Assembly: GCF_024360925.2 (NCBI RefSeq)
Contig: NZ_CP113517.1
Location: 3,286,001-3,350,000, forward strand
DNA from: Methylomonas rapida
GTDB taxonomy: Bacteria > Pseudomonadota > Gammaproteobacteria > Methylococcales > Methylomonadaceae
DNA length: 64,000 bases
Reading direction: 5' to 3'
In this document: positions 8,577 to 16,906 of the stretch, piece after piece
Layout of the letters: each line of letters starts with the position of its first letter
Numbering within the stretch: the first letter of the stretch is position 1
Notes under the pieces: model-generated
What the model was told of the DNA's origin: nothing
Databases searched by the model: none
The model's input: only the letters and a program-made list of their open reading frames with translations
Program-made: the position numbers and the translations under genes

Positions 8577-9089
8577 TCACGCCTTGTCGACGCCGGCTTT
8601 ATCCAGGCCGACAGCATCCGGCATATCTTTCTTTTTACTGACGGACTCGGAGAAGCCAAAACCTTGATCGATACGCGCCATTTCTTGCAGAATTTTTTCA
8701 AACAACTCGCCCTGGGATTCGGCGGAAAAAACGACATGCCGCATCAAATTTTCGGCATGCACCTGGCGTTTCTTGTAATGACCATACAAGGCAAACATCA
8801 AGGCAGCCCAGCCGGTTACCGATGTCTGCACGATTGCGCTGAAACCGACCTCCAGACTATCCAGCCTGAAGGCAATCGCCGGCCAAATCAGTAGCGAAAT
8901 CCCCGCCACCAGGGCCAGCCAAAAAAACACCTTGTTCAAGATCGCGTAACTTCGGGCTTTGATGAACAAGTCGTACAGCATCAGATAACGTAGCCGTAGC
9001 GCCTCGATGTCGCTATGCGCCCAATGCTTCGCTGCAAAATCCACCAATAAACGGGCACTGGTCTTGTTGGGTGTAAAAATCGTGTTCAT
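8577..9089 (-). CDS. Two-helix membrane protein, SLATT-like (hypothetical)
   Basis: A 170-residue protein from the ATG at 9089, which is preceded by GGAGAAATC; the longer frame from 9167 has no such site. Two hydrophobic hairpin segments (about residues 50-70 and 82-103, FFWLALVAGISLLIWPAIAF and TSVTGWAALMFALYG) are followed by a long soluble helix. This resembles the SLATT topology seen in some nucleotide-sensing membrane effectors, but I see no diagnostic residues. It is six bases from the neighbouring dehydrogenase start and may be co-transcribed with it. Confidence 0.5.
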   Translation of the reverse strand: MNTIFTPNKTSARLLVDFAAKHWAHSDIEALRLRYLMLYDLFIKARSYAILNKVFFWLALVAGISLLIWPAIAFRLDSLEVGFSAIVQTSVTGWAALMFALYGHYKKRQVHAENLMRHVVFSAESQGELFEKILQEMARIDQGFGFSESVSKKKDMPDAVGLDKAGVDKA

Positions 9090-9213
9090 GATTTCTCCAG
9101 AACGAATCCAAACCAAAAACCTCGGCATTAACAGCTCAATCCAGCGAAATTTTATGCCGCGCCCCACTCAAACGGGGGTAACATAATCGAATTTACTCTT
9201 TCGCCTGTCCGCC

Positions 9214-10584
9214 ATGTTGTCACATATTCTGCCCAAAGCCGAAATTTCGATCCGGGAAAACTTAAACTGGCTGTATATCCTGAGAAACTTGATGCTGTTT
9301 TTGGTGGTCATGGCGGTATTCTTTGCCGTACATGGCCTCGGCATCGACTTGCCGATGAATCAATTGTGGCTGGCGATTTTCGCGATTTCGATATTGAACC
9401 TGTACACTTGGCTGCGCCTGCGCACACCCGAGCCGGTCACCGAACACGAGATTTTTTCGCAGATCTGCATGGATGTGCTGGCGCTTTCATATTTGCTGTA
9501 TCTGACCGGCGGTGCTTCCAATCCCATCATCTGGGTGTTTTTATTGCCGCTGATCGTCACCGCGATCATGTTGCCGCAGTCCTATGCCTGGAACATGGTC
9601 ATCATCACTTCTTGCATCTATACGGTTCTGATCGCCTACAACGTGCCGCTACCCGCCCTGGCACCGCATGCCGAACATCACAACATGTCAAACTTGACGC
9701 CGGAAATGAGCCTGCGTATGCAACTGCTGGAAGACCGACGCTATTTCAATTTGCATGTTTTCGGCATGTGGTTCGGTTTTGTGTTTAGCTCCGGTTTGGT
9801 GGCATTCTTCGTCGTGGCGCTGGCAAAGACCCTGAAAGACCGCGAGCGCAGCCTGGCGGAAGCCCGCGAAAGCGCCCTGCGCGACGAGCGCGTGGTATCG
9901 CTGGGCACGCTAGCGGCAAGCGCGGCTCACGACATGGGCACGCCGTTGGGTACCATAGCCATTCTGGCGCACGAACTGGCCGAGGACTTCCCGGACCACC
10001 GCTTTCCCGAGCTAAACCAAAAGCTCATGATATTGCAGCAGCAGGTAGACCGCTGCAAGCAAGCTCTCTCCGTGATGTCTGCCTCGGCCGGTGAAATGCG
10101 CGCCGAATCCGGTAAAGTCATGCTGGTCAGCGATTATATCGACGAAGTCCTGAATCAATGGCGCACGCATAAAGCCGCCACCAAGCTCAATCTGTTCATT
10201 TCCCCCCACGTGAACTTGCAGGCGCAAATCATCGCCGAGCGCACGCTGACTCATTCCTTGATCAACATCCTGAATAACGCGGCCGAAGCCACTCAAGACG
10301 ATTTAGGCATAGAATTCCATGTCGATTGGAATTCGGCCTCGCTATCGCTGAAAATCCGGGACTTCGGTCCAGGTTTACCGTCGGAACTGGTCGATTTCGC
10401 CGGTCAGAAACCGGTCAAGAGCAATAAACAGGGCATGGGTGTGGGTCTGTTTTTGACGTATAGCACCATCAAACGCTTGAAGGGTACAATAAGCTTCAGC
10501 AATCTTGAATCAGGCGGCGCCTGCGTCGAAATCAGTTTACCATTATTGACCAAGGAGAGTGAGCATGACGGCTTCCACGGATAA
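9214..10584 (+). CDS. regB: RegB/PrrB-type redox sensor histidine kinase
   Basis: This 456-residue membrane kinase has six hydrophobic segments in the first 190 residues, with the conserved quinone-binding motif GGASNPIIW. The H-box is LAASAAHDMGTPLGTI (His239). A Cys follows in QQVDRCKQAL (Cys281), at the place of the RegB redox-box cysteine. The ATP-binding region has N (INILNNAAEA) and G (GMGVGLFLTY) boxes. RegB senses quinone redox state and oxygen and phosphorylates RegA. It overlaps regA by 20 bases, and the pair is a typical two-gene operon. In this organism it may link respiration to carbon, nitrogen or hydrogen metabolism. Confidence 0.93.
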   Translation: MLSHILPKAEISIRENLNWLYILRNLMLFLVVMAVFFAVHGLGIDLPMNQLWLAIFAISILNLYTWLRLRTPEPVTEHEIFSQICMDVLALSYLLYLTGGASNPIIWVFLLPLIVTAIMLPQSYAWNMVIITSCIYTVLIAYNVPLPALAPHAEHHNMSNLTPEMSLRMQLLEDRRYFNLHVFGMWFGFVFSSGLVAFFVVALAKTLKDRERSLAEARESALRDERVVSLGTLAASAAHDMGTPLGTIAILAHELAEDFPDHRFPELNQKLMILQQQVDRCKQALSVMSASAGEMRAESGKVMLVSDYIDEVLNQWRTHKAATKLNLFISPHVNLQAQIIAERTLTHSLINILNNAAEATQDDLGIEFHVDWNSASLSLKIRDFGPGLPSELVDFAGQKPVKSNKQGMGVGLFLTYSTIKRLKGTISFSNLESGGACVEISLPLLTKESEHDGFHG

Positions 10585-11110
10585 ACCCAATCTATTGCTG
10601 GTCGACGATGACGTCACGTTCTGCTCGGTCCTGAAGCCGGCGCTGGAAAAACGCAATTTTCAGGTAACGGTGGCCAACGACGTTAACACAGCCATGCAGT
10701 TAGCGGAGCAAACCGAACCCGAGTACGCCATCATCGATTTACGCATCGGTTACGATTCCGGCCTGGAAATGGTGAAAAAACTGATTTCGCTGGACAGCAA
10801 CACCCAAATCGTCATGTTGACCGGTTTCGCCAGCATTGCCACCGCCGTCGAAGCGATCAAGCTGGGTGCGATTCATTATCTGACCAAACCCGCCAGCCCG
10901 GATGAAATCGTCAGGGCGCTCTACAAAAACGAAGGCGATGCCACAGTGGCGATCAGCGACAACCCGCTTTCGGTGAAACGGCTGGAATGGGAACATCTGC
11001 AAAAGGTGCTGATGCAGCACGACGGCAATATTTCCGCCGCGGCAAGGGCGCTTAACATGCATAGGCGAACGCTGCAAAGAAAACTGGAAAAACGTCCGGT
11101 CCGCGAATAA
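10565..11110 (+). CDS. regA: RegA/PrrA-type response regulator
   Basis: This 181-residue regulator has a receiver domain with the acidic pocket LLLVDDDVTF and a phospho-acceptor Asp58 (IIDLRIGYDSGLEM), then MLTGFASIATAV and a KP motif (LTKPASPDEI). The short C-terminal Fis-type helix-turn-helix (GNISAAARALNMHRRTLQRK followed by LEKRP) is close to the RegA/PrrA/ActR signature. I start at ATG 10565 with an AAGGAGAG site at good spacing; the GTG at 10559 is too close to it. It probably activates redox-responsive promoters after phosphorylation by RegB. Confidence 0.93.
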   Translation: MTASTDKPNLLLVDDDVTFCSVLKPALEKRNFQVTVANDVNTAMQLAEQTEPEYAIIDLRIGYDSGLEMVKKLISLDSNTQIVMLTGFASIATAVEAIKLGAIHYLTKPASPDEIVRALYKNEGDATVAISDNPLSVKRLEWEHLQKVLMQHDGNISAAARALNMHRRTLQRKLEKRPVRE

Positions 11111-11126
11111 CTCCCGCCCCCGCCTC

Positions 11127-11501
11127 ATGACAAACCCTAAAATGCTCGACGTTTCGGCTCTGTTGGCTTATTGCGGCTTGATCTTTTGGCTGTCCGCCCA
11201 AGAGAGGCTGCCGATGCCGGCGGTGTTCGACTTTCAAGACAAATTTCTGCACTATGCGGCCTATTTTGTGATGGGCGTATTGGCCGTCAGAGCCTTGCGT
11301 CATTTCGTGCGGTCGCGAGAACGAATCACGCTGATCGCCGCCTTGTTTTGCAGCCTGTACGGCCTGTCCGACGAATGGCACCAGAGTTTCGTACCGGGTA
11401 GGGACGCCAGTTTCAGTGACTGGCTGGCCGATAGCATCGGCGCGGTGATGGCCGTATGGGTAATGAGCCGATTTCTGGTTAGCACCCAGAAAAACGACTA
11501 A
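11127..11501 (+). CDS. VanZ-family membrane protein
   Basis: This is a 124-residue protein with about four hydrophobic segments. FQDKFLHYAAYFVMGVLA and GLSDEWHQSFVPGRDASFSD are the conserved core of VanZ-like proteins (Asp/His and Glu/Trp/His around the second and third helices). VanZ of the vanA cluster gives low-level teicoplanin resistance, but most family members have no known role. It follows regA by 16 bases and may be read through with it. Confidence 0.85.
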   Translation: MTNPKMLDVSALLAYCGLIFWLSAQERLPMPAVFDFQDKFLHYAAYFVMGVLAVRALRHFVRSRERITLIAALFCSLYGLSDEWHQSFVPGRDASFSDWLADSIGAVMAVWVMSRFLVSTQKND

Positions 11502-11508
11502 GCAGCAT

Positions 11509-12042
11509 CTACTTTTTTTTGGTCTTTTGGGGCGTCGATTTACTGCTGACCTGTTTTTTGCCCGCCTGTTTCTTGGTCGTGATTTTTGCCGGCTTTTTCT
11601 TGGCTTCCGCTTTTTTGGCTGTCGTTTTCTTGTTGGGATTGGACTTTTGCTTGACTGGTTTAGCGCTCGTCTGCTTGGCTGATTTAGTGCTCGCCCGTGG
11701 GCTCGTAACGGCGGCCGGCTCTACTGTCGGTTTCTCATTTTCCCGTTCCTCGGCAAGATCTTCCGCATCGGGCGGCATATCGGGCATCGCAACGGCTGCG
11801 GCCGGCGGGGCTGCTTCGTCATCATGAACGGCCTGTTCGCAATCCGGCAACACTTCGCCACCGGGCGTGCAAATCACCCGATAGGTGATACGCCTGTCAT
11901 TGTTGACGACAGGGGCTTGGCTTTCAGCGGCCATTTCCGAATCTTCGGCAATATGACCCAAAATTTCAACCGCACGGGTTTGAGCCTGCCAAAGCAGCAG
12001 CGCGCCTAGCATGGTGATTTTAGATACACCGCGCATAGTCAT
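11509..12042 (-). CDS. Exported protein with a lysine-rich histone-H1-like tail (hypothetical)
   Basis: This is a 177-residue protein. A short hydrophobic N-terminus (MLGALLLWQAQTRA) suggests a signal peptide. A central region has two cysteines (VICTPGGEVLPDCEQ) that could form a disulfide. An acidic, Pro-rich linker follows, and from about residue 115 the tail is Lys/Ala/Thr/Pro-rich (AKKAEAKKKPAKITTKK), like histone H1/AlgP-type tails. If secreted, the tail would be a cationic envelope-binding segment rather than a DNA-binding one. It overlaps the mazG stop by four bases. No family is recognised. Confidence 0.6.
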   Translation of the reverse strand: MTMRGVSKITMLGALLLWQAQTRAVEILGHIAEDSEMAAESQAPVVNNDRRITYRVICTPGGEVLPDCEQAVHDDEAAPPAAAVAMPDMPPDAEDLAEERENEKPTVEPAAVTSPRASTKSAKQTSAKPVKQKSNPNKKTTAKKAEAKKKPAKITTKKQAGKKQVSSKSTPQKTKKK

Positions 12043-12851
12043 CGATTAAGACCTTTGCTTTGCACCCGTTTGGCTTCGCCCCACAAGCCATCCAATTCCG
12101 CCAGCTCACAATCCCGCAAGGTTCGCCCCGATGCTTCGACTTGTTTCTCGATGTAATTGAAACGACGCGTGAATTTTTTGGTCGCTTCGCGCAGGGCGAT
12201 TTCCGGATTGACTTTCAGATGTCTGGACAGATTCACCACAACCAGCAATAAATCGCCGACTTCCTCCTGAATATGGGCTTGATCGCCCGATTGCCAAGCT
12301 TCGTGGACCTCATGCAGTTCTTCCCTGACCTTATCGAACACCGGCTCGGTATCTGGCCAATCGAAGCCGTGGCTTGCGGCCCTGTTTTGGATTTTTTCGC
12401 ATTCCACCAAGGCCGGCAAGCTTTTGGCGACACCCGCCAAAACGCTTTCGGTCTTTTGCTCGGCCTCTTTTTGCCGCCTTTCTTGCGACTTGGCCTCTTC
12501 CCAGGCCTGTTGCCGCTGTTCGTCGGATGCGAAAGTCACGCCGGCAAACACATGCGGGTGACGACGGATCAATTTCTCGCCGATCGCGGCGGCCACTTGC
12601 TCGAAATCGAACAAACCGCGTTCTTCGGCGATGCGGGAGTGAAACACCACTTGCAACAATAAATCGCCCAACTCGGAACGCAAATCTTGAAAATCGTTGC
12701 GCTCTATGGCATCGGCCACTTCGTAGGCTTCTTCGATGGTATAGGGAATCAGGCTGTTAAAATCCTGTTTCCGATCCCAGGCGCAACCCGTTTCCGGATC
12801 GCGCAAACGGGCCATCAGACTCAACAAGGCTTGGGTTTTTTCCAGACTCAA
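12039..12851 (-). CDS. mazG: Nucleoside triphosphate pyrophosphohydrolase MazG
   Basis: MazG hydrolyses NTPs to NMP and pyrophosphate, cleaning aberrant nucleotides and lowering ppGpp-linked stress. The 270-residue protein has two tandem MazG repeats. The first has EEAYEVADAIERND and ELGDLLLQVVFHSRIAEE, which supply metal-binding Glu/Asp. The second has REELHEVHEA and EEVGDLLLVVVNLSRHL. The signature DPETGCAWDRKQDFNSLIPY near the N-terminus is conserved. It overlaps both neighbours by four bases (ATGA junctions), so PfkB kinase, MazG and the Lys-rich protein form one operon. Confidence 0.95.
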   Translation of the reverse strand: MSLEKTQALLSLMARLRDPETGCAWDRKQDFNSLIPYTIEEAYEVADAIERNDFQDLRSELGDLLLQVVFHSRIAEERGLFDFEQVAAAIGEKLIRRHPHVFAGVTFASDEQRQQAWEEAKSQERRQKEAEQKTESVLAGVAKSLPALVECEKIQNRAASHGFDWPDTEPVFDKVREELHEVHEAWQSGDQAHIQEEVGDLLLVVVNLSRHLKVNPEIALREATKKFTRRFNYIEKQVEASGRTLRDCELAELDGLWGEAKRVQSKGLNR

Positions 12852-13780
12852 AATGACGATCCAAACACTTCCAGATAACGTTCCTTGAATTCGGCCATCG
12901 TGAACACATGATTCTGCGTGCCGTTATGTTCGATTTTGATCGCACCCAACAAGGACGCTATCCGCCCCGTGACCTTCCAATCGTAATCGTTCATCAGCCC
13001 ATACATCAAACCGGCACGATAGGCATCGCCGCAACCGGTGGGGTCGAGCACTTGCTTGGGCGTCACGGCTGGAATATCGATACAGGTACCCTGGGTATAG
13101 ATTTTCGAACCCTTGCCGCCCAAGGTGATGATCAAGGCATCGACTTTTTCGGCAATTTGCTCCAGCGTCAAACCGGTACGTTGCTGCACCAGTTCCGATT
13201 CATAGTCGTTGAAAGTTGCGTAATTGGCCAGCTCGAGGAAATGCAGCAATTCCTCGCCATTGAACATAGGCATGCCTTGGCCCGGATCGAATATGAACGG
13301 TATGCCTTGCTCGGCGAATTGTTCCGCGTGCTGCAGCATGCCCTGTTTGCCGTCCGGCGAAACGATGCCAATGGAAATATCCGGCGCCGCCGGCACATCG
13401 TTCAAATGGGAAAAATTCATCGCTCCCGGATGAAAGGCGGTAATCTGATTGTCATCCACATCGGTGGTGATATAGGCCTGGCCGGTGTAATGATCATCCA
13501 GCACCTTGATATAACGCGCCGAGATGCCGCATTGGCTGAGCCATTGCGCATAGGGTTCAAAGTCATGGCCCACCGTGGCCATGATCAACGGCTCTTCCTT
13601 CAACAGTTGCAAGTTATAGGCGATATTGCCCGCGCAACCACCAAACTCGCGCCGGATCGCCGGCACCAAAAACGATACGTTCAGTATTTGTACCTTTTCC
13701 GGCAGGATGTGATGCTTGAATTTGTCGTGAAACACCATGATGGTGTCGTAAGCCATTGATCCACAAATTAATGCGCTCAT
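12848..13780 (-). CDS. PfkB-family carbohydrate/adenosine kinase
   Basis: This 310-residue kinase has the PfkB N-terminal GG-type motif (REFGGCAGNIAYNLQLL) and the C-terminal signature with catalytic Asp (LDPTGCGDAYRAGLMYG). It would phosphorylate a sugar or nucleoside with ATP in the cytoplasm. Similar proteins are often called adenosine kinase, and the YNLQLLKEEPL segment suits that, but the substrate is not certain. It overlaps mazG by four bases, so a nucleotide- or sugar-salvage role is plausible. Confidence 0.88.
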   Translation of the reverse strand: MSALICGSMAYDTIMVFHDKFKHHILPEKVQILNVSFLVPAIRREFGGCAGNIAYNLQLLKEEPLIMATVGHDFEPYAQWLSQCGISARYIKVLDDHYTGQAYITTDVDDNQITAFHPGAMNFSHLNDVPAAPDISIGIVSPDGKQGMLQHAEQFAEQGIPFIFDPGQGMPMFNGEELLHFLELANYATFNDYESELVQQRTGLTLEQIAEKVDALIITLGGKGSKIYTQGTCIDIPAVTPKQVLDPTGCGDAYRAGLMYGLMNDYDWKVTGRIASLLGAIKIEHNGTQNHVFTMAEFKERYLEVFGSSF

Positions 13781-13854
13781 TATTCTCCTTTTTGCGAGAT
13801 TTATTTCGGGGGCTTAAAATACCGGATGTTGGAAATAGACACAAGATGAAAGAT

Positions 13855-13882
13855 AAAAGGCAAAAATATTAAAACGCCTTTT
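13855..13882 (-). terminator. Rho-independent terminator after dgkA
   Basis: AAAAGGC and GCCTTTT arms enclose a 14-base AT-rich loop, followed on the minus strand by TTTTAT. It sits between the dgkA stop (13897) and the PfkB start (13780). Confidence 0.5.
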
Positions 13883-13896
13883 TGGGCTTCACCACG

Positions 13897-14256
13897 CTAT
13901 GCCAATAGCAAAAACCATGTCGCGGCCGCCCACGCCAGCGACAGCATGACCGCCGCTGAGCCAATATCCTTGGCCCGCCCGGACAACTCATGATGCTCCA
14001 AACCCACCCGGTCGACAACCGCTTCCACCGCCGAATTCAACAACTCCACCAGCAAAACCAGTACCACGCTGCCGATCAACAAAACTTTTTCGATGCCATC
14101 GCTTCCGAGCCAGAGAGCAATGGGCGTGGTCACGATAAATAATGCGACTTCCTGCCGGAACGCTTCTTCGTGCCGCCAAGTCGCCTTGAAGCCGGCCAGC
14201 GAGAAAAAGCAGGCGTTGATTAGACGTTTAAAACCCTTCGCGTTTTGGTTGGCCAT
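13897..14256 (-). CDS. dgkA: Diacylglycerol kinase
   Basis: DgkA phosphorylates diacylglycerol to phosphatidic acid in the inner membrane, recycling lipid left by glycan and osmoregulated-glucan synthesis. The 119-residue protein from ATG 14256 matches the small trimeric DgkA family: basic amphipathic N-terminus (FKRLINACFFSLAGFKATW), EEAFRQEVALF, the catalytic ELLNSAVEAVVDRVG motif, and HELSGRAKDIGSAAVMLSL. A longer frame to 14355 would extend it without family similarity. It lies 11 bases after gcvH. Confidence 0.95.
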   Translation of the reverse strand: MANQNAKGFKRLINACFFSLAGFKATWRHEEAFRQEVALFIVTTPIALWLGSDGIEKVLLIGSVVLVLLVELLNSAVEAVVDRVGLEHHELSGRAKDIGSAAVMLSLAWAAATWFLLLA

Positions 14257-14267
14257 CGTTTCGTTCG

Positions 14268-14651
14268 CTATTCTTCTATCATGCTCTGGTAAGCCGAAGC
14301 ACTCATCAATTGATCCAATTCGGCCGGATTGTTCACCTTGATGCGAAACAGCCACGTCGCATAGGCATCTTCATTGACTTTTTCCGGCTCGTCCTGCACC
14401 GCGTCATTGACGGCAACCACCGTGCCAGTCACTGGACTGAATAAATCGGAAGCCGTCTTGACGGATTCAACCACGGCGATCTGTTCTTTTGCGGACACCG
14501 ATCTGCCGACGTCCGGCAAACCTATGAAAACGATGTCGCCCAATTCGGATTGCGCAAAGTCGGTGATGCCGACTCGTACGAGATCGCCCGCTTCCAGCAC
14601 CGCCCATTCGTGGGTCGCCGCATATTTCAGATTCTCTGGTAAGTTTTTCAT
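14268..14651 (-). CDS. gcvH: Glycine cleavage system H protein
   Basis: GcvH carries the aminomethyl group on a lipoyl arm between the P, T and L proteins of the glycine cleavage complex. The 127-residue protein has the lipoylated Lys in ESVKTASDLFSPVTG, the typical LKYAATHEWA start and the EDAYATWLFRIKV end. Start ATG 14651 has AGGA seven bases upstream; the ATG two codons earlier is too close to it. LipA/LipB near 32-33 kb would make its cofactor. No gcvT or gcvP is adjacent. Confidence 0.95.
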   Translation of the reverse strand: MKNLPENLKYAATHEWAVLEAGDLVRVGITDFAQSELGDIVFIGLPDVGRSVSAKEQIAVVESVKTASDLFSPVTGTVVAVNDAVQDEPEKVNEDAYATWLFRIKVNNPAELDQLMSASAYQSMIEE

Positions 14652-14787
14652 TTCCATTTCCTGTTTTAAGCTTGAATAGCAAGCAATAAAGCATAACCGG
14701 CATTTATTTTTACACAACAAAAAAATACGCCGACCGGCAAGCCAAACCCTATAATGCCTGCCTGCACTGCTTACAAATCCTGCCAGA

Positions 14788-15807
14788 ATGACGCTATCGA
14801 TACGCTTTGCCTGCCTGACTTTCTGCTTACTCAGCGCGCCTTTATCTCTAGCCAATGACGACGATCAGGCCTTGCCGAAACATGATCATGCAGCACAAAC
14901 GCCCCAGTCGCCATCAGTCGATGACGATGCCGGCTTGCAACAATACGCGGACATCAAAACCCAGCCCTTGGTTTCCAGCACGATTCAGCCCGAGTTTGTC
15001 GCCTACGGCGTCGTGCTTGGCCTGGAGCCTTTATTGGCATTACGTCAACAATATTTGGCCGCGCAATCGCTGCAGGACAGCGCCGCGGCCAAATACCAGG
15101 AAGCCGATGCGAATTTGAGTCGCACGCGCAGTTTGCATCAAAGTGACATAGTGTCGACTCGCCGCCTGCAAGAACAACAAGCACAATGGCAAACCGACAA
15201 AGCCAATCTGGCGACCAGCAGCTATCAACAACAAACCATCTTGGCCGCAGGCCGCCTGCAATGGGGCGATACCTTGGCGACATGGTTCACGCAACATCAC
15301 GACAAACAGGCGGAACGGTTTTTGAACCACCGCGCGCAGTTGCTACAAATCACGTTACCCGCCAACACATCCCTGCCACCAGGCTTAAAAAGCCTCACGG
15401 TAGGCACGCAGGGCCGCCGTGACCTGGCAATTCGCGCGACCTTGATTTCCCAGGCGCCCCAAGTCGATCCCATCACCCAAGGCGAACGCTATTTCTTCGA
15501 ATACGAAGGACATAATTTGCCCTTCGGCACACATCTCAACGCCTGGATTCCCAGCGGCAGCCCAGGCAAAACCGGCGTGCTCATTCCGGAAAGCGCGGTA
15601 GTCTGGCATTTGGGACAAGCCCATGTCTTCATCAAAACCGCAGAAGGCCAATTTAGCCGCCGCACCTTGACGGAACTGGTTCCGGACAAAAACGGATACT
15701 TCGCCGCGGCAGGTTTCGAGCCAGGCGAAGAAATCGTGATAACCGGCGCGCAAACCCTGCTATCCGATCAGCTGAAAAACCTGATTCCCAACGAAGACAA
15801 GGATTAA
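14788..15807 (+). CDS. Periplasmic efflux adaptor (RND/HlyD-type), orphan
   Basis: This 339-residue exported protein has a signal peptide (FACLTFCLLSAPLSLAND) and a His/Asp-rich segment (KHDHAAQ) that could bind metal. The periplasmic adaptor fold follows: a short alpha-hairpin region (about 90-160, coiled-coil-like LRQQYLAAQSLQDSAAAKYQ), a lipoyl/beta-barrel region and the C-terminal PDKNGYFAAAGFEPGEEIVI with TGAQTLLSDQ. It resembles the adaptor of tripartite efflux pumps, but no RND pump or outer-membrane channel lies beside it. The hairpin looks shorter than in typical CusB or AcrA. Confidence 0.78.
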   Translation: MTLSIRFACLTFCLLSAPLSLANDDDQALPKHDHAAQTPQSPSVDDDAGLQQYADIKTQPLVSSTIQPEFVAYGVVLGLEPLLALRQQYLAAQSLQDSAAAKYQEADANLSRTRSLHQSDIVSTRRLQEQQAQWQTDKANLATSSYQQQTILAAGRLQWGDTLATWFTQHHDKQAERFLNHRAQLLQITLPANTSLPPGLKSLTVGTQGRRDLAIRATLISQAPQVDPITQGERYFFEYEGHNLPFGTHLNAWIPSGSPGKTGVLIPESAVVWHLGQAHVFIKTAEGQFSRRTLTELVPDKNGYFAAAGFEPGEEIVITGAQTLLSDQLKNLIPNEDKD

Positions 15808-15865
15808 CGCCCAGTTCGAACGCCTGCTCCATACGCAGACATCGAGCTTGATCTGCGGCAGGTCA

Positions 15866-16906
15866 TTAACGTCTAACTTGTAAAACTTCGACGTCATTCC
15901 AGACACTTTCGACGAAATCTTTCTGGATTTCCGGCATACCCTCGCGCAGCCATTGCACCAAAACCTTGGCGACATTAGGGTAAGTCACCCGCACGGCGTG
16001 AGGATCATGCAACCAGTCTTCGATGACCGCGCTATCCAAATCGAACATCGCGTGGCCATAACCCAATTGCTCCAAGGCGGCGGCATTGGAAATCTGTTCC
16101 ATCTGCGCATGCAGGGGCTTAGCCAGGATTTTTTTGCCAAGCTGCAAGGATTCGCTGGCCAGTTCGAAACCGGCGTTGCTGATGATTCCGCTGCAATCGT
16201 ATAAATCGCGTTGAAACCCTTCCCGCGATAAGGGCTTGAACTCGATATGCGAGTATTTCGAAGTCACGACTTCGGGCGAATAAACATGGAACTGAAAATT
16301 CTCGAACGGACACAAATATCGCGTGACATCATGAGGATCTTCAAATGGCAGGTAGACCACGATTTTGTCGGCTTGTACCCGCTCTGGAAAGGCTGGCGTC
16401 TCTATGATCGGCGGCAAGATCGGTTGACCGAAATGATGCCAATGCAAACCCACGCCAATATCGGCCGGAGCAAAATGTTTCATGACCTGGTCCGCCAACG
16501 GGTCCGAGCCTTTACGTGGAATGTCATGTTTAAACGCATATTGATGACCGATGCCGAGCACCTTTTTTTTCTGTCTTTTGCCGGCCCAGGCGGTTACCGG
16601 TTCAAAATCGCTGATCACCAAGTCATAAGGCCCAAGGTCCAAGGAGGCAATGTCTTTGACAAACTGGATCGGCTTAGCCTGTAACGCCGTTTTCAAATAG
16701 GAAACCTGGCCTTTGCGGGTATTGAAGGTCAGGCCCTCTTTAGTGCGGTAGCCATTGAAGACTTCCATGTCGAAATATTTATCCGCGGGCCGGCCGCTGA
16801 ACTGAAAATCCACCTCGAAGCCGGCCGCGTAGAGTTCGCGCGCCATCACCCGTGCCCTGGTAATGTGACCGTTACCAGTACCTTGTACGCCGTAAAATAT
16901 TTTCAT
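15866..16906 (-). CDS. Glycosyltransferase of the MJ1255/VC2487 family
   Basis: This 346-residue protein begins MKIFYGVQGTGNGHITRARV, the N-terminal pattern of the MJ1255/VC2487 family (GT-B fold, MurG/UGT-like). A C-terminal GT-B donor-binding region is present (GIISNAGFELASESLQLGKK). It would transfer a sugar to a lipid or glycan; donor and acceptor are unknown. The start ATG overlaps the PAP2 stop by one base (TGATG), so the PAP2 phosphatase and this transferase form a coupled pair. A role in lipid-linked envelope glycan synthesis is an inference. Confidence 0.82.
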   Translation of the reverse strand: MKIFYGVQGTGNGHITRARVMARELYAAGFEVDFQFSGRPADKYFDMEVFNGYRTKEGLTFNTRKGQVSYLKTALQAKPIQFVKDIASLDLGPYDLVISDFEPVTAWAGKRQKKKVLGIGHQYAFKHDIPRKGSDPLADQVMKHFAPADIGVGLHWHHFGQPILPPIIETPAFPERVQADKIVVYLPFEDPHDVTRYLCPFENFQFHVYSPEVVTSKYSHIEFKPLSREGFQRDLYDCSGIISNAGFELASESLQLGKKILAKPLHAQMEQISNAAALEQLGYGHAMFDLDSAVIEDWLHDPHAVRVTYPNVAKVLVQWLREGMPEIQKDFVESVWNDVEVLQVRR

